Source: Icerya purchasi (Eukaryota; Arthropoda; Insecta; Hemiptera; Monophlebidae). From it: 64,000 bases of DNA. The notes under the pieces were generated by a model that worked only from the letters and a program-made list of their open reading frames with translations, was not told where the DNA came from and did not search any database. The position numbers were made by a program, and so were the translations under genes. Positions 13,501-28,500 of the stretch are shown piece by piece (positions within the stretch are counted from its first letter, which is position 1; every line of letters starts with the position of its first letter). Where the stretch lies: NCBI GenBank assembly GCA_039619475.1, contig CM077115.1, positions 222,937,291 to 223,001,290 of the forward strand. The letters run 5' to 3'.

Positions 13501-16500
13501 TATTCTGTCTGCTACATAAAGAACGTAAAATAAAACGGTACTTGAAATCCGAATTTAGTACCGACCCCAAGAAATATTTAATGTTGTTTAAAAGAAATAA
13601 TAATATGATTAAAAGTATATTACTCTGTTAAACATATTTTATGAAATAATTAGTTTTTAATTTTTAATGCATTTTGTTGGTAAATATAATTTCAAATTTT
13701 AAAACAGAAACAACTAACTTCTTCCGCGCATACTGATATCATTTTACCTAGATATCAAACCTCACACCGGATTATTTCTAACAGTACCACTTTATCATAT
13801 TAAAATATATAGATTTGACTAGCTGAATAAAATAACTTATATATTTTTAGAATATTAATTAAATCAAAATATTATCGTACTATGGTTACACTACATAATT
13901 TAAACCATTATCACGAAGTTAAATATTCTATGAATTTTACCTTGAGAAATTCAGAAAAATGCTCCAATGCCGTTATTCTAACATCAGGGAGATCACTTAT
14001 AAGCAAATTGTATATCGGTACTAAATCTGAAGTAGCTAAATCAGGACCAATAATTTTAGCTATTTCCGATATGCTGCTAGCACTTATTTTTTTTAACCTC
14101 CACTGAAAATAAAAACCAGAATACCTTACTTTAATTTATTAAAATATTTTATCTTATATTACGACAAATTAAATAACATAAGTTAAAAATGCGACATTTC
14201 AAATTTGTACATTCAATCGCCCATTACAAATTTATAAATATATACCGCTCGCTTCATATACATCACAAGAAACGATACTGTTGTCACTATGTCGAAAAAA
14301 GTAAATTTTGATATATATCAAAATTTAAAAAAAAAAATGTATATTATGTTTCTGTACATATATCGAGTTCAAATTTGTAATGACCGGTCCATATATTGAT
14401 TTAAAAATCCACTAATTCCGTCAAATCATACAAAGAAATATTTGTCGCAGAAACCCGTCAGAAAAACTCAAATGATCGATGCAGCAAGATGGAAATAACA
14501 GATTCGATGTAAAAATTAAATGATTACTAATATACACAAACAAATGTAAGGAAAACTGTAGTTTTTATATAGATTTCATTACGACAAATAAGAAATTTTT
14601 TAACTTAAGCTTCGCTGGCCCATGATGAACTAAGCGAAAATAGGAGCGCGATACTGACGTGCAAAGGTAATTTGAGAGCAACCATAAGGACTAGATAAAG
14701 TGATCAATAAAACAAAGTTGATATACTGATATCATGGAAACTACATATTTCTAAAAAATCAATTCGATTAATACTAAACTAGTCAGAATAATGAAGTCTT
14801 TACATTATTGAAATGTTTGAAAATTTACATATAGTTTCGTATATTCGTTTAATGGTCACAATAATACGTAATGATAATTTACAAATAAGAGAATTTTTCT
14901 TTAACTTTATTAAAACTGAACTTTTTGGCGAATTATTGTGTCATTTATTTCGAGAAGTTTCCTTAAACATTTATTTTTATACTCCACTTTGCCACTATAA
15001 TATTAATTTTTTTTGTTACATTAAATATTAATATCCGATTTAGCCATTCCTTCCTTATCCTTTTCTGTTAAAAACAACCAGTCTAAATTAATAAGAAATA
15101 AATGAATACTGATCCAATATTATACACTTCAAATACTGATACGTAATTATATTATAATAGCGGAAAAGCCTTCTTTCCTATTTATATTTTCTAGGTTCCC
15201 TCGTCTATTTCATTTTTATTTACTTTTTCCTTTTCCTACGTAATTTCGCTTTCGTTTTATGTAAAATGTGTTTCCTGAAAAAATCAGTTGCTTCTCGTTG
15301 GTTCGCTCTTTCTAGTCTATTTTTCTGCTGGCTTACTGAGATTGGAAAGGAATCACGAAGATCACGAAAATACGTTTGCATTCAACGTTCGTTTTCCTGT
15401 TGCGCGCTTTTTGCTTTCTTTTTATTTTTATAAAAATAATAGTTACTGCAATTCAATCGTACAGGATGGGCTTTATATGACACGAATTCCAGATTCGCAC
15501 GATACGTCTTCAAGGTGTGTCAAGCAAAACATGATCTCCTTTGGTAATAGAAACAGGTTCGAGACTTTTCAAACCTTTACGACGCATAACATTTCAGGTA
15601 GGTCAATATATTTTTTAGAAGAAATATTTAAATTTAAACTAGCTAAAAGTACAACTTTGTGACGGCTCGCAAATTGTGTTCCGTGAAATATATATTTCTA
15701 AAAGGAAAATAATTATATTGTATAGGTCAAAAAATACTTATAAAAAAAATTACATCGAAAAATCATAAGTAAAAATGCGAAGCATAATAAACATAATCTT
15801 TTACCTTCAGCAGTTCCAAAGTGAAATATCTCCAGCAATTAATCGGTAACTTTTTTTATTTTTCAATTATAAAAATATTCATACGAATAATGAAAATATT
15901 TTTATTAAAAACAGATTAATAGTATTAATAACCCGACTATTTAAAAACAAAACTGTCACCTCCTTTACCAATATATTTCCTATCGAACCGTTGGTAATAA
16001 AACCAATTATTTTTTGCTTATTTAACCAACTTAGTTCTTGTATGTATTTTATTTTTCTGTTTTATATTATTTTGAAGGATTTCAAAGGTATTATTGTACG
16101 TCTGATAGTTCGTGTGATTCTTTTTATGCCATTGGGGCTGAAGTAATATAAAATTCACTTATTTTACACATATTAATATTATATAACAATATTAAAATTC
16201 CATTGTGGCGGATATATCATCGCAGATTTGAACAAATAGCAATTTGAATTAAAACTTAAAATAACTATACTCACAATCAGTATGGTATGCAGTAAATAAA
16301 AGGTATTTTTATAGATTAAGCAATCTAGATTCCATGTTTGTCTATATTTTCCTATGTCCTTTTTTATAATTTTTTAAATATATTTTTAAGACTTCAGGAA
16401 ATTTATTGAAAAATAAAGCTCCCATATACACTACCTGTGCTCTCATCTTGGTTTTAACAAAGTGAGGTTCATCAATATATAGTTTTACTTTGGAACACAA

Positions 16501-19500
16501 GAATTTTAAATTTATACTCATGTTTTAAGACAAAGCCTAGATTTGATTTATAAGCAAGATAATAATTTCACATTTGTTACATATATATTCAGTTCATCAA
16601 AATATCTGTATAAACTCTGAATATTCAACATAAAAAGATTAATTTTATTTTTGAAGTCCATTTTGGTTCAAAATAACGTTTACACTTCCATACCTTGATT
16701 ATAAAGTTATCAAATTAAAGCACATATCATTAAACACTGTGATAATTAAGACTAAAAGTAAAATTTCTTTTAAAAAAAATCTAAAATCAAATCAACTTAA
16801 TAAAACAACGGTGTAACAATTATCCAAATATTATATTAAAGTAACATGCGATATTTTACTACTAGGAAAACTGTGTAACATTAGTTAAATCTGGTAAGAT
16901 ATACATTAAAGAGATAATACAAATATATTATAATTACCAAGAACGTTATAAACATAATGACAAAGTAAACACTGTGTAGTTTACTAATAACTGAATGTAA
17001 ACGAATAATCAGTTTACTTTCCTTCAATCCATTTGTATTATTTTTTATTTTTTCCTTTTCTTCTTTATATATACTATTAATATGTACATATATTATATTT
17101 ACACACATATGTAACTTAATATTCGGAAATTAATATAATAAGTGGGAGTGTAAAAATAAATGAAATAATATGAAATTAAAATTCATTACGTTATGCTTGT
17201 GTGCAGATATAATTTATAGAGTGAAATAGCACATCACAGCATTTAAGGCGATAATTTAAGTTTCAGATTTCTTATCGGAAATTAAATATTGCAATACTCT
17301 TAAAATTGTATATAATAACTAAATTGCACATGAAATATTTTCAACTGGAACAATAAGTTAGTAATACACAATAAATCAATTCTGAACTAATGTTATTGAA
17401 GTTACAACCGATAAAATTTGAACTATAACATCTTAAGTTATAATGATTATAAACAAAATTAAATTAGCTAACATTTGAGATGTATACATATTCTTGAACA
17501 TAATTTTAACTATATTAAAACATTAAAGTTCTTGTCATATAAACCATAACTTCACTAAATATGAGCTGAACTTAGCATAAAAATAATATTACAAAAGACT
17601 TGTCTGAAACATAACATTATAAATGGGATATACGATTTTATGATCATATAAATCATCTCTATGTATACTACATTTATGTAATAGTTATGAAATAATACCA
17701 ACGCACAGTGTAGAAGAATAGTTTAAGTAAGAATATTTTACATTTGTTTTAATTAGTATGTTATTAAGAAATACTGCTATTTTTATGTGAAAATTTAACA
17801 TGCACTCCTCTTGGAAAATGATAAAAACATAAGAAAATGGAATTTTAGTGTTGTTATATAATATTAATATGTGTAACATAAGTGAATTTATTACTTTAGC
17901 CCAAATAACATTAAAAGAATCACGCCAATTATCAGACATACAATACCTTTGAAACCCCCCCAAAATAATATAAAACAGAAAAATATGATACATACAAGAA
18001 CTAAGTATAGTATGGATTAAATAAGCAAAAAATAATTGATTTTATTACCACCGATCTAATAAAAAATATATTAGTAAAGCAAGTGATAGTTTTTTTTTTT
18101 TTTAATAGTCGGGTTACTGATTTTAATAAACCATTAATCTGTTCTTAATAAAATTATTTTCATTATTTGCACGAATATTTTTAAAATTGAAAAATAAAAG
18201 TTACCGATCAATTGCTGGAGATATTTCGCTTTGGAACTGTTAGAGATAACAGATCATGATTATTACGCTTTTTCTCCGATATAATAAGATTAAAAACTGT
18301 ACGTAAGTAATGCATTTCACAGATAGTCATTTTCAAAAATCCGAAAATGATAGAACATATTCCGTAAATTGCGATGTTGCAATTTGAAAGAATAATTATT
18401 AATTAAAAATAGTATAATGTAAATAGCTATAACAAAAAGTTAGCACAGTGCAGGGTTGTATTGCAATTATGTAGGTACAACAACAATAATGTTGCGGTTG
18501 CAGATTTTTTAATAAATAATTATTTTTTCTAATTGTAATATCGCAATTAATGGAATATGTTCTACCATCATTTTCGGATTTATAGTTATATAGGCATGAA
18601 AATAAAAAATAATATTTTTTATTTATACAAGTTTTTTTTAAAAAAAAATAACGATTGATGGCACATCTAGACATGAATATAAATAATTATGTTTAATTTT
18701 ATGTCCATATGTTTAGTAGTTTTTTTATAATGGCTGGAACATGAAATGCTCATTATGATCTATAAGTAGTCTCGCTTCGCTCGCCTAATAAAATATTACA
18801 TTAAAGCAAACACCATATACAAATACTTTTCGGACTTTGCCACTTTGAAAATCAAGAACTTTTGTATTTAAACGGAGAATTAGCACTCATGCACGAATTA
18901 CGTAGGTAGAATGTGAACGTTACATTTTGTGAAACAATAATTCCAGATGAATCTTCGGCGATTTACACGTTGCAATGTAAAAATGTCTCATTGGAGCAAA
19001 AAATATTTATTGCGAGGACGTACAATAGACATAAAATTGACCACGTCCGTAATAGAAGATTAGGGGATATCAACAATGTCTTGAGAAAATGAAAAGTTAT
19101 CTCGCTTGCAAGCTGTAAATTCTTTTAATTCGTGTATGTGCATTAGACAGTCTAGGAAATTAAAAGAACCCTTTTACAGAAATCTACAAAAGAAAATAAG
19201 TAATACGAATCGATAAGAGTATTTTAGAACACTTTAACATCAGTGTGTTAAAATAAAGTACATGAATATATATAATTAGAGCCCGCGTGATATGGAAATT
19301 TAAACGAAAATGTTCTTCGCGAAAAATGGTTTCCTTATTACAAATACTCATCTCTTTCATCCGAAAAATATTCACACACACATCTAGACGCACCCGCCTT
19401 TCAAAATTAGTAAAAATACAAGCTTGAAAATCTAATCTCATTCGATGACAGAAACGAACAGTGGCGCAGATCGCATATTGTTACGTTCAAGTTCTTGCTT

Positions 19501-22500
19501 TATGACGTATATATAAAAAAAAAATAATTAGAAAGCGAAAAAGCATGAAATCAGTTAAAAATGGAAAATAAAGGATAGTTATTATTTCACTACAAAAATC
19601 CATGAAAAATAACATTAGAAATTTCTTTAGATACGATGTTTTTTCGCAGCGTCAGTAAAAAATGAAGATTAAAATAAACGAAATTTTACGAGCAGGTACC
19701 GAAACGTAAATAAACAACAGGTTTCTAAAACGACAGAAGAAATAAAGAAATAATTAAATGAAAAAAAAAAAAAAAAAAAAAAAGAAAAAAGAAATAATCA
19801 CGAAGTGAGAAACTAAATAAGTACTATTGAAGAAATGGAAGTTATTAACAACAGGCAAAAGAATAATAAAACACCAAAAATGGATCACACAGCTGGAACT
19901 ACTTACTCGAATTATTTTGTAAAATATAAAAAGAAAAAATATAGTATGTCAAGCGAAAGAAATCTGTTCGTAAAATAACCGAAACGCGCTGACGTCACGA
20001 AATCAGGGGATATCCTATTAGCCTTCAGTCCATCGCGAATCACATGTAACACGCACCGTGTTAATACTATGTGGTCCGCCGGGATGTAAACAGGCCAGAA
20101 AAAAACAAACAAACAAAACAAAACAAAACAAAAAAATCAGTTCAACGCACAGAGATAAAATAAAAACGAGGTTACTGCTTCTGAAAAGGGGAGGAATAAT
20201 AGAAATATGGCAATATGATTTTTTTCGGTTATACTGAAATATGCGTCAAGTATTAATACGCGCCCCGTTGCTAGTACACTACTTCGAGCAACACTCACGA
20301 CGCTTGGCAACGAAACTCGAACGGACTTCTTTAGCTTGGCAGACACTATGTATAATTTTAAAGATGCTTCTTAATTTGTATACATAATAATAAAGACAAT
20401 AAAACAGTTTTTAATAATTATGAGACAGAAAAATTGGTCGCTAAAATATTATAAAACACAGTTTTGCTCTTTTGTCTTGAAAGAAAACAATCATTTTCGA
20501 CATCAAAGTAATTTTACACATGTTTTTTTTCTTCTTGCTACTTGATTTCAAAAATTAAAGAGCAAAGAATCTATTTTTATATATGTATAAAAAAAAAATT
20601 ATATTTGCAAAAGTAATTTGAGAAGTACAGGACACTAGTTTAAATTATTGAAATTAACGAGGACATGAAAACACTAGTAATTTGTTACATTGAAAATACC
20701 GATTTTTTAAAACACTGATATATGTATCCGTGTGAAATATTACTTACACATAAAACATTCAGCAGACGAAGGGTTAAGTATAAAATTTCAAACTGATAGT
20801 GGTTCACTGAATTTAACAAAACTTCAAGCCAAGCAAAAAAGATTAAACCTTCGTCGTATGCAAATGACGAGTTAAAGAGTTAATAATAAATTGGTAAGAG
20901 TAATAAAACTCTTTTTAACTATAAGAAGCAGTTTTATATATTTAAGAACCAGGGATGTATTTCTTTGTGAGGAAATAAAGTATATAAAGAAGAATACCAT
21001 GAACATGTCTTCTAAAATAAAAACTGTTCATAAGGAGATCTTTATTCGCACACGCATATACAATTGGGAAATTAAGGCTTTATCAAGGAAAGAAACTTCT
21101 GTAGAAGTTAAAATATTTACCTAGTAAATACATCCACGGAAAATTTCTCATATAATACAGAAAGTAAAAGTTTTAAATAAAAAACGTACTTAAATTAACA
21201 AGACTTATTACTACCGAACAAAAAATCACACAGTAGGCTGCTAATAGGAATGAAACAATATTAAATTTTTTAAAATTTTATTCTTTTAGGAATGCCGTCA
21301 CGGCCTCTTAATAACTATCGATAAAGTTTAATTATTTTTATTATTTTTATTATTATTAAAATTATTAAATCGGATCGGGGTTTAGGTTTTTTTTTACGTG
21401 TATATTTTTACTAACTCCCTACACCTATATTTCTTGAACGACCAACAGCACAAAAAACAGTGATTAAATTGCAAACACAAACGAGCAACAACGATTAATT
21501 AAAAGTAATTTAAATGGTATGTATCTCTGTTGGGTTGTTGATGTTCATTGACGGCAGGTAGATGTACGTTGGCAGTTCGATCGGGATTTCCGATGAACGT
21601 GGGGAGGAGACGCGATAATTGAAATTAATATATTTCACAAATTTTACAGACTTCATTAATTACAAAACCGAGTTTCGAGACGATTTGGTTACTAGCATTT
21701 TTCTGAATCGTCTTTCAGTTACGAAACGATTTCGTTATTCTTACCAAAAGTGGTCAATACTCTTTTGCGCGACTTGATGAAGACTGTCTTTCGACTTGGG
21801 CTCCGATTCAGTTTTTTATTTTGCGCTATGTCTTCTCTCCCACAACCGATGTGCTAATCAGTTCATTTTCTGTCCAATCATCGCACGCGTACCTCAAAAG
21901 CGAAACCGATCTACATCTGACAACCCCTACCCAGCGACTGGTTCCTATTTACTCACACTATCACTCTCTTATCTACATATTTATTTTATATATCCTACGT
22001 AATGGTACATATTACAACGTCTTGAGTTACTTAACTATTCCGATTTACTGAAACGGTTTAATTTTGACGAGAATTGTTATTTTTCTAGTAAAAGTGAAAA
22101 GCGCAAATATTCATTCGTTTATTATATCTGTTAATTAGATTAAAGCTGTCCCAACAATAAATTAACGACAATGAAAATGCTAAAAAACTTACTTCCTTAT
22201 CATCGGCTAATGTACTAAAAACTATTTTTAAGTGATGCCATTTTGAAGCTCCAACCGTTAATAAAACTGCCGGAAAAACATAGGCGCAATATTTTCTAAT
22301 TTCTCGATTGTCTGAATCAGCCATTGACATGAATTTAAGCAGCAGCTGTTGCGGAATAATGTTTTCGTCTGAATCGGCAAATTCATTTGCAAGCGGTTGT
22401 GTAATAATGTTTTCATCGAATTCATCGAATTCGTCCTCAAGCGATTGTGAAGTATCATTTTCTTTCTTCTGGGACTTAAAACTCTTTAAATCGATGTATC

Positions 22501-25500
22501 TGTTCGTTCGTCTCCTTCGCCCGTTTCGAGATGTTAAAGTCATACTTTCTAACAAAAAAAGGGGTAGTATTTAGTAGTAGAAAATAAATAGAAGAACACG
22601 CAACAATGATTACTTTAGTTTGCGCATACGAACATAAGTACGATTTTTTTCTTTTCTTTCTTTTTTTGCGACACTGTCTGCATAACAATACTATGAATTT
22701 TTAATTTTTAATACCAATTATTTTGCCGGAATATTTCAAGTTTTCCCCCCTCTATATTGCACGTTTTTAAATTTTTTTATTACTATTCTGTTTCAACATA
22801 TTTTGGTAACATATACAATCGGCAAGTTTTACTTCAAAATAACAATTGTAAATACCACATGACGTATTAGATTACTCACTTCTTTCACACTTTCATATCT
22901 TCTCCTTCAAATTCATCTTTTCATGATCCATCACAAAACATCCTTTTTTCCATGCAAATAAACCTACCTCCGCCTTGTCCATTCTCTCCAGCAGTTGTCC
23001 TTTCTTCGTCTAAACTCAATATTTCCATGAATTTCCACTTTTTCAATATACTCCAAAAAAATAATTCACATAAACTACTTCATGAATATTCGGAAATGCT
23101 ATCTCGATACCGGTCACATACAAAAATATTTAGACGGATCGAAGAATATTATTGGACTGGAGGTGCTATTTTTCCCCCCCAATCAATCATTCTCCGTTTT
23201 TCTCTTCCGCCCCACTTTTAAGTGCTCACAGTAGAAATTTACGCTATTAAATTGGCCATTTCGCAAATATTATGTAATGACATGTTTTCTTCTTACCTCT
23301 TATGCACTGATTCCCTAAACTATCTCCATTATACAAACCTGACCCACAGCTACTGTTAACATCCTATTACTAAAGAAATAGTGCGTATTCTATCTTCAAA
23401 TAACGTCCAAATCGTGTTCGCATTAGTGTCGGTCCATATCGGTATTAACGGAAATTCTCTTACTGACGATGCAGCTAAAGTGCTCGTATTCAGCCATATC
23501 CGAACTTTCCAACGTTGATAGACGATTTGAAGAAATTCATAAAATTATGAATGATCAAAGCATGGAACAGCCAATGGTCGACAGTGCTAAATTCCAACCA
23601 ATTGCGATTAATACCAATTTCAACACGTACCTGGAGAACCTCTACGTCTGAATGCCGCCGCAAGGAGGTCGTGGTTGCCCTTTTGTGCCCAGGCCACACT
23701 AGTATTACAGTCATCTTCTTAATTATCAATCCATTCCAATATGTTTAACTTGTAATGTACCCATCTCTGTCCAACACATTCTCACAACCTGCATGTTTCG
23801 AGTCCCACAGAAATATCGTCGATCTTCCTTTTACCCTCCATAATATTCGCTCTGACTCCTAAAGTAATGTTCAAAACCACTAACCTGTTTTCACAAATCT
23901 AAACTCTTTTGTCAAACACGTGCCTCTGGCCTAGGATGCAGCACATGGTCGTAAAACGATATGTAAACTCACTTCTTTGAAACTAAGAAATCTAGCTTGG
24001 GAAGTTATTAAAAAATTATTATAATTTTTAATATTTATTTTACCGTCAAAGATTGATTATTTTCTACACTTGAGATCAACATTTACATGCCTTCAATGTA
24101 TACTTTACTTTTATAATTCAACATATATACTTTAAACAACGAACTAGTAATGCCGATTATATCTTGTACCTTTTTTCTTTTTTTTTGAGAACTTTTTACC
24201 ATTTTTTCTATGAATAAACAGAGTAGAGTTTTTGTACATTATAGATACGTAGCACACTGTTACGACAAAATAGGTAAAAACAAATGAATGACGAATATGT
24301 GATTACATAAACAACATTATAAAAATCGATTATACATAAATGCAAATCCTGTAACAAATGTATACACATATGGTGCCATAATAAACTATTCAGTGCATTA
24401 GAAAAATAATTAAAGATTATTTATTCTTTTGAAAAAACCTGTGCGCATTCACGAAGTTTCACAATTAGTGTATTGATTAGAAAAATTGCCTTTGTTAATG
24501 GTCGTGGATGCTTTTTCCGACAGAAAATATACACGCGAGCACGCGCATATTGTGCGCGAAAAGGGGGCCAGCTGAAAATATATTACATTAAAATATCTTA
24601 CGAAAAACATTACAACAGGAAGGGAAGTATTTAAATTCAAAATATGAATACTAATAATATTCTAGGTACTTTTTGGCATTCTCGATAGGAAACAATTACA
24701 GAATTATTTGTCCACGAAGAACTTTAAATTTCAACATTAATATTTCGACCGTAAAAATAAAAAAAAAACTCATTTAACGAAATATTCCACATAATAAAAA
24801 CGAACCGAGTTAAACAACGAATAGGGAAGGAACCCGTTTTTCGACTGAACATGCCTAAATTGCGTGATCAGATATTTTAACTTCGATACTGACCGTGTTA
24901 TTGAATTGAATTTCATTGTTTTGCGTTTGTCTATGGCAATGATAATGTGGAATATTTGTCTTAAAAGTTAAAATACGTAATTAGAGAACACCGGGATTTA
25001 AATAAAATGCCGTCAAAAACTTTCAGTATTTTATCGTTAAATATTGTAATTTAAAAATTAAAAATAAAAAATTTAAAAATATTAAATACCTCTGCCAAAT
25101 TTCATGTCGGTGCTCTCTGAATCTTTTTCAAAGTCATGCGACCGTGCTTTTCTTCTTACAATATCCGAATCCGATACTATTTTTGAAGGCTGTAAAATGT
25201 TTAAAGTGCATTTCTTCATTAATTTATAAATAGTAATTTTATTTTCGAGTACAAATAAACATTAGATACTTTAAGTTGTTAGGGGACACTAAACAAGTTT
25301 TTATATTAAAATGTTACCAAGATAACATCCGGATTTTACATTATTTTTAATTCATCCTTAATAGTTATATAGAAATAATAAATTGTTCACATATAGCACT
25401 TTTAACAGTGTTATTTGAATTGCATATTTAAAACATTTTCAAAAATTAAATGTTATTTTTTTAAAAGAAATATTTATTTATTTATTATTTATCATTTTCA

Positions 25501-28500
25501 TTTTGTTCAGTTATTAGTTTAACAAACGTTTTTAGCGTAAATAAACTTGTATGGTGTAGAATTAATGGTTTGGAAATTAAGAAGTATATAAATAGATGTG
25601 TAAACTTTCAGGCCTTCAGGATGCTTATAGAAAATTTTGAAACGTTCGCTAAAAACTCTTATCACGCTTCTCCAATAACGATTATTTTACTGGTTGGATA
25701 TTTCTTTGACTTAACAGCACAGCATTTAACATCATACGTGGAAATTGTTAACATTAAACATTTATGTTTACTTTATCAGCTGATAAAACACCGCGTCACC
25801 CGTATTTATGAATATTTTTAATACTTATGCATAAAAAAAAAAAAAAAAAAAAAAAACGTTTAACATTTACTATCATTCCTGAGAAATTCAAATTTCAATT
25901 GAAAGCGGCCATTGATAAACACAGTTAATTTTTTTTTATATAATTTATATACTTTAACAATTTTAAAATTATCTTTACTGAATTTTAAAATAAATTGTTG
26001 GACGAAACCAAAAGAAGATTTCATTTAATATACGACGTAACAAATAGTAAATAAAAAGCCACGTTTAATTGCCGATATAAAATGCGAAATATTTACATTT
26101 GAATAATTCCGATTAGTGCTACTGAATTCTTCATTACCATTATCATTTACAATATCTTCCGTTTTCTGTAACAAGTTTAAAATAAAATAAAGAAGCAAGT
26201 ATTTAATCCATTTAAGTAGAATGACGTTAATGAAAGTTTAATATTAAGGAGCTAGACTAGTTTTTATTACAAAAATGAAGCGGATGACATTAAAAAAAAA
26301 AACAAAAAAAAAAAAACTATACGCCCAAATGTTACAGGATTTGGAATTGTATTTAGCATCATTTAATGTAGTTGTGCAAATTTTTTCACGTTAAAATATT
26401 AAGTTAGAGCCGAGATATTAGCAATTCCCTTTAAAAAAGGTATCAAAACGGTGGCAGTTGTGAGTCAGTGTCCGAAATTAAAAACAAACAAACAAACAAA
26501 CAAACAAAAAAAAAAAAAAAGTGTTATACTAGATAACATTCTACATATCATAAACCAAAATTATTTAAAATTATTTAAAATTGACAAAATGACAGTGTCC
26601 AAAAAAAAGTTTTGAATTTTGCAAAAAAAAAGCGTCCTTTTTTGTATTGCGAATTTAAATTTTTTAACGGATTAAAAAAATCCTATGTCGACGTAAGTAA
26701 AAACATGTACAGGGTATACTAGCAGAAGGCGCGCCAGGTTGCACTTGTCGATATAATATTTAATACAGGGTCTTTAACATTGACTGAAAGGCGTTATTAA
26801 AAACTCTAACAGTAAAATAATTAGTCAGTTTGATAGTTTTTAAGCCTATGTGGAGGTGTTTTGGAACAAACATAACGAGTCATTGTAACTTCCATTACTA
26901 TATATATTAAGTGTTGCTTCTGTTGCACTTGTTTAAAAATTCGGTCCTACTCAAATCCATGTAAATTGGACAGTTTTCGTGCTGCGGCTTCTCGTAAGTT
27001 GAACCCATATGAAAAAATGTAGCTCAAATCGTCTTGTACACTTTGTTTATACTATACTGATGTCTTATTATAGCCAAACTATATTTTTAGAGCTTACTTA
27101 TGACTTTGTCAGTAAATTTTACAATGTCTTTTCTTCTCCCTCCCAAACCTTGCACTTTTTTCGTTTCATTTCGGCATTGCGTTCTCATTCTCTTATTAAC
27201 GTGTAACATTCCAGTTTTTCGATTTCACATTGTATGAATTCATATCTAAAATACTTTTAAAAATAGCACTATCACTGTCTCCGTTGTAACGCGTATATTT
27301 CAGTTCATAATTTGCAAGTGAGCGACCAAACATTTCTTTCAAGCAGTCGACTTCTTGATAATTGTAATTTGAAAGCTATTCTTTGTAGGTTTCTGGATCT
27401 TCTTCTTGCTTCTTCGTCCAGAATTCACACCGCTTGCAGTAACTCGATTTCACTGACGGGTCAATGATCTTTTTATTGTATTTTCTCGCGAGTCATCACG
27501 CCGAAACGCGAAGTATGCCCATGTTTTTTCCACATACCATCTCCGGGTACTGTTAAGTTAGTATCTAAACCTTCTTTTTTTATTCTCTTGTAATTTTTTT
27601 TTTTTTTTTTGTTTTAACGTTTACCCAATCCAAAGGTTTTTTTGGGCTCGTCAAATAGAGACCTTTACCAAGAAACAATTAAAAAACGAAGAAGTCGACT
27701 ATATCTTGATACGGTCAGATATTGTTAGGAGGAAGTAACAAATAGTAGGAATGATATGCGGAGAAGGAAAACACAGGACATAAAAGGAGCAATATGGAGT
27801 AAGAAGACCAAGTCACAGCAAACTGGAATAGAAAGTAGAACGCGCCGCAGAAAGAGATGAATACTCAAAGAACATATGATCAGCATCGCAAACATGCTCT
27901 TCGTTTGAGTGTAAAGGACAATACGGAGAGGCAAAGATTTAACAGCATTAATGATTATATTGGGGAAAATATTAGAAATGGAGCATATGAATGAAGCTAA
28001 CAGAATAACCGAGGGAGACGGAAAAGAAAGGATGCTGTGAGTGCTGTAAGGCGTAGGGAAGCCAAGACGCAAAATACCGGAATAAATGAAAGGACATTCA
28101 AGCAAAACGTGTTTCGCGCCACAAATGAAGTTTGCTTCCGAAGGATCAAATGTGCAAAGAGGAGATTGGGTAATGGAGAAACAGAAGAGCGAAGCAAACG
28201 GTAGGCTGTGATTTAACCGAAGTCTAATTATAGATGAGATAGTTGACCGCCTCATGTTAGGGAAATTACGGAACCATGGGAAAAGAGGAGGAATGCGCTG
28301 TATGGCTAAATAAAAGGAAACAGGATTAGAAAATAAAGAAGGATAGAGATCAGACTAATAGAGGCAGTGGGAACGAAAAGAGAGAGGAAGAAGACTTTGG
28401 ACTGGAAAAATACTAATAAAGCGACCGACTGAAGCAGCTGAACGTGCCAACGAGTCGACCAACTCGTTGTCCGAAATTCCACAATGATTAGGAATCTACA

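Larger units (their letters stand above)
7697..13940 (-). other. PPP4R1 intron between exons K and L
   Basis: Contains the piggyBac-like element (9151-10308) and the MITE at 12725. Interspersed repeat words (accgacttcaaa) occur at 8697 and 10523. A pair of related stretches lies at about 10862-11020 and 13410-13575, sharing aaaaccatttaa, tatttctgat and gccgactccaag-like ends. A 9-bp stem (cttccgtac/gtacggaag) lies at 10568-10590. The word ctagctgttacccacggctt at about 11385 resembles a widespread insect repeat. No exon is expected. Confidence 0.5.
14103..22192 (-). other. PPP4R1 intron between exons J and K
   Basis: Contains the inverted-repeat pair 15782-18268, the fold-back 18338-18581 and an A-run at 19759-19782. 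The remainder is AT-rich, with a somewhat GC-richer part at 21500-21960 in which I recognise nothing. Exons J and K join in phase 0 with continuous homology, so no exon is expected. Confidence 0.5.
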
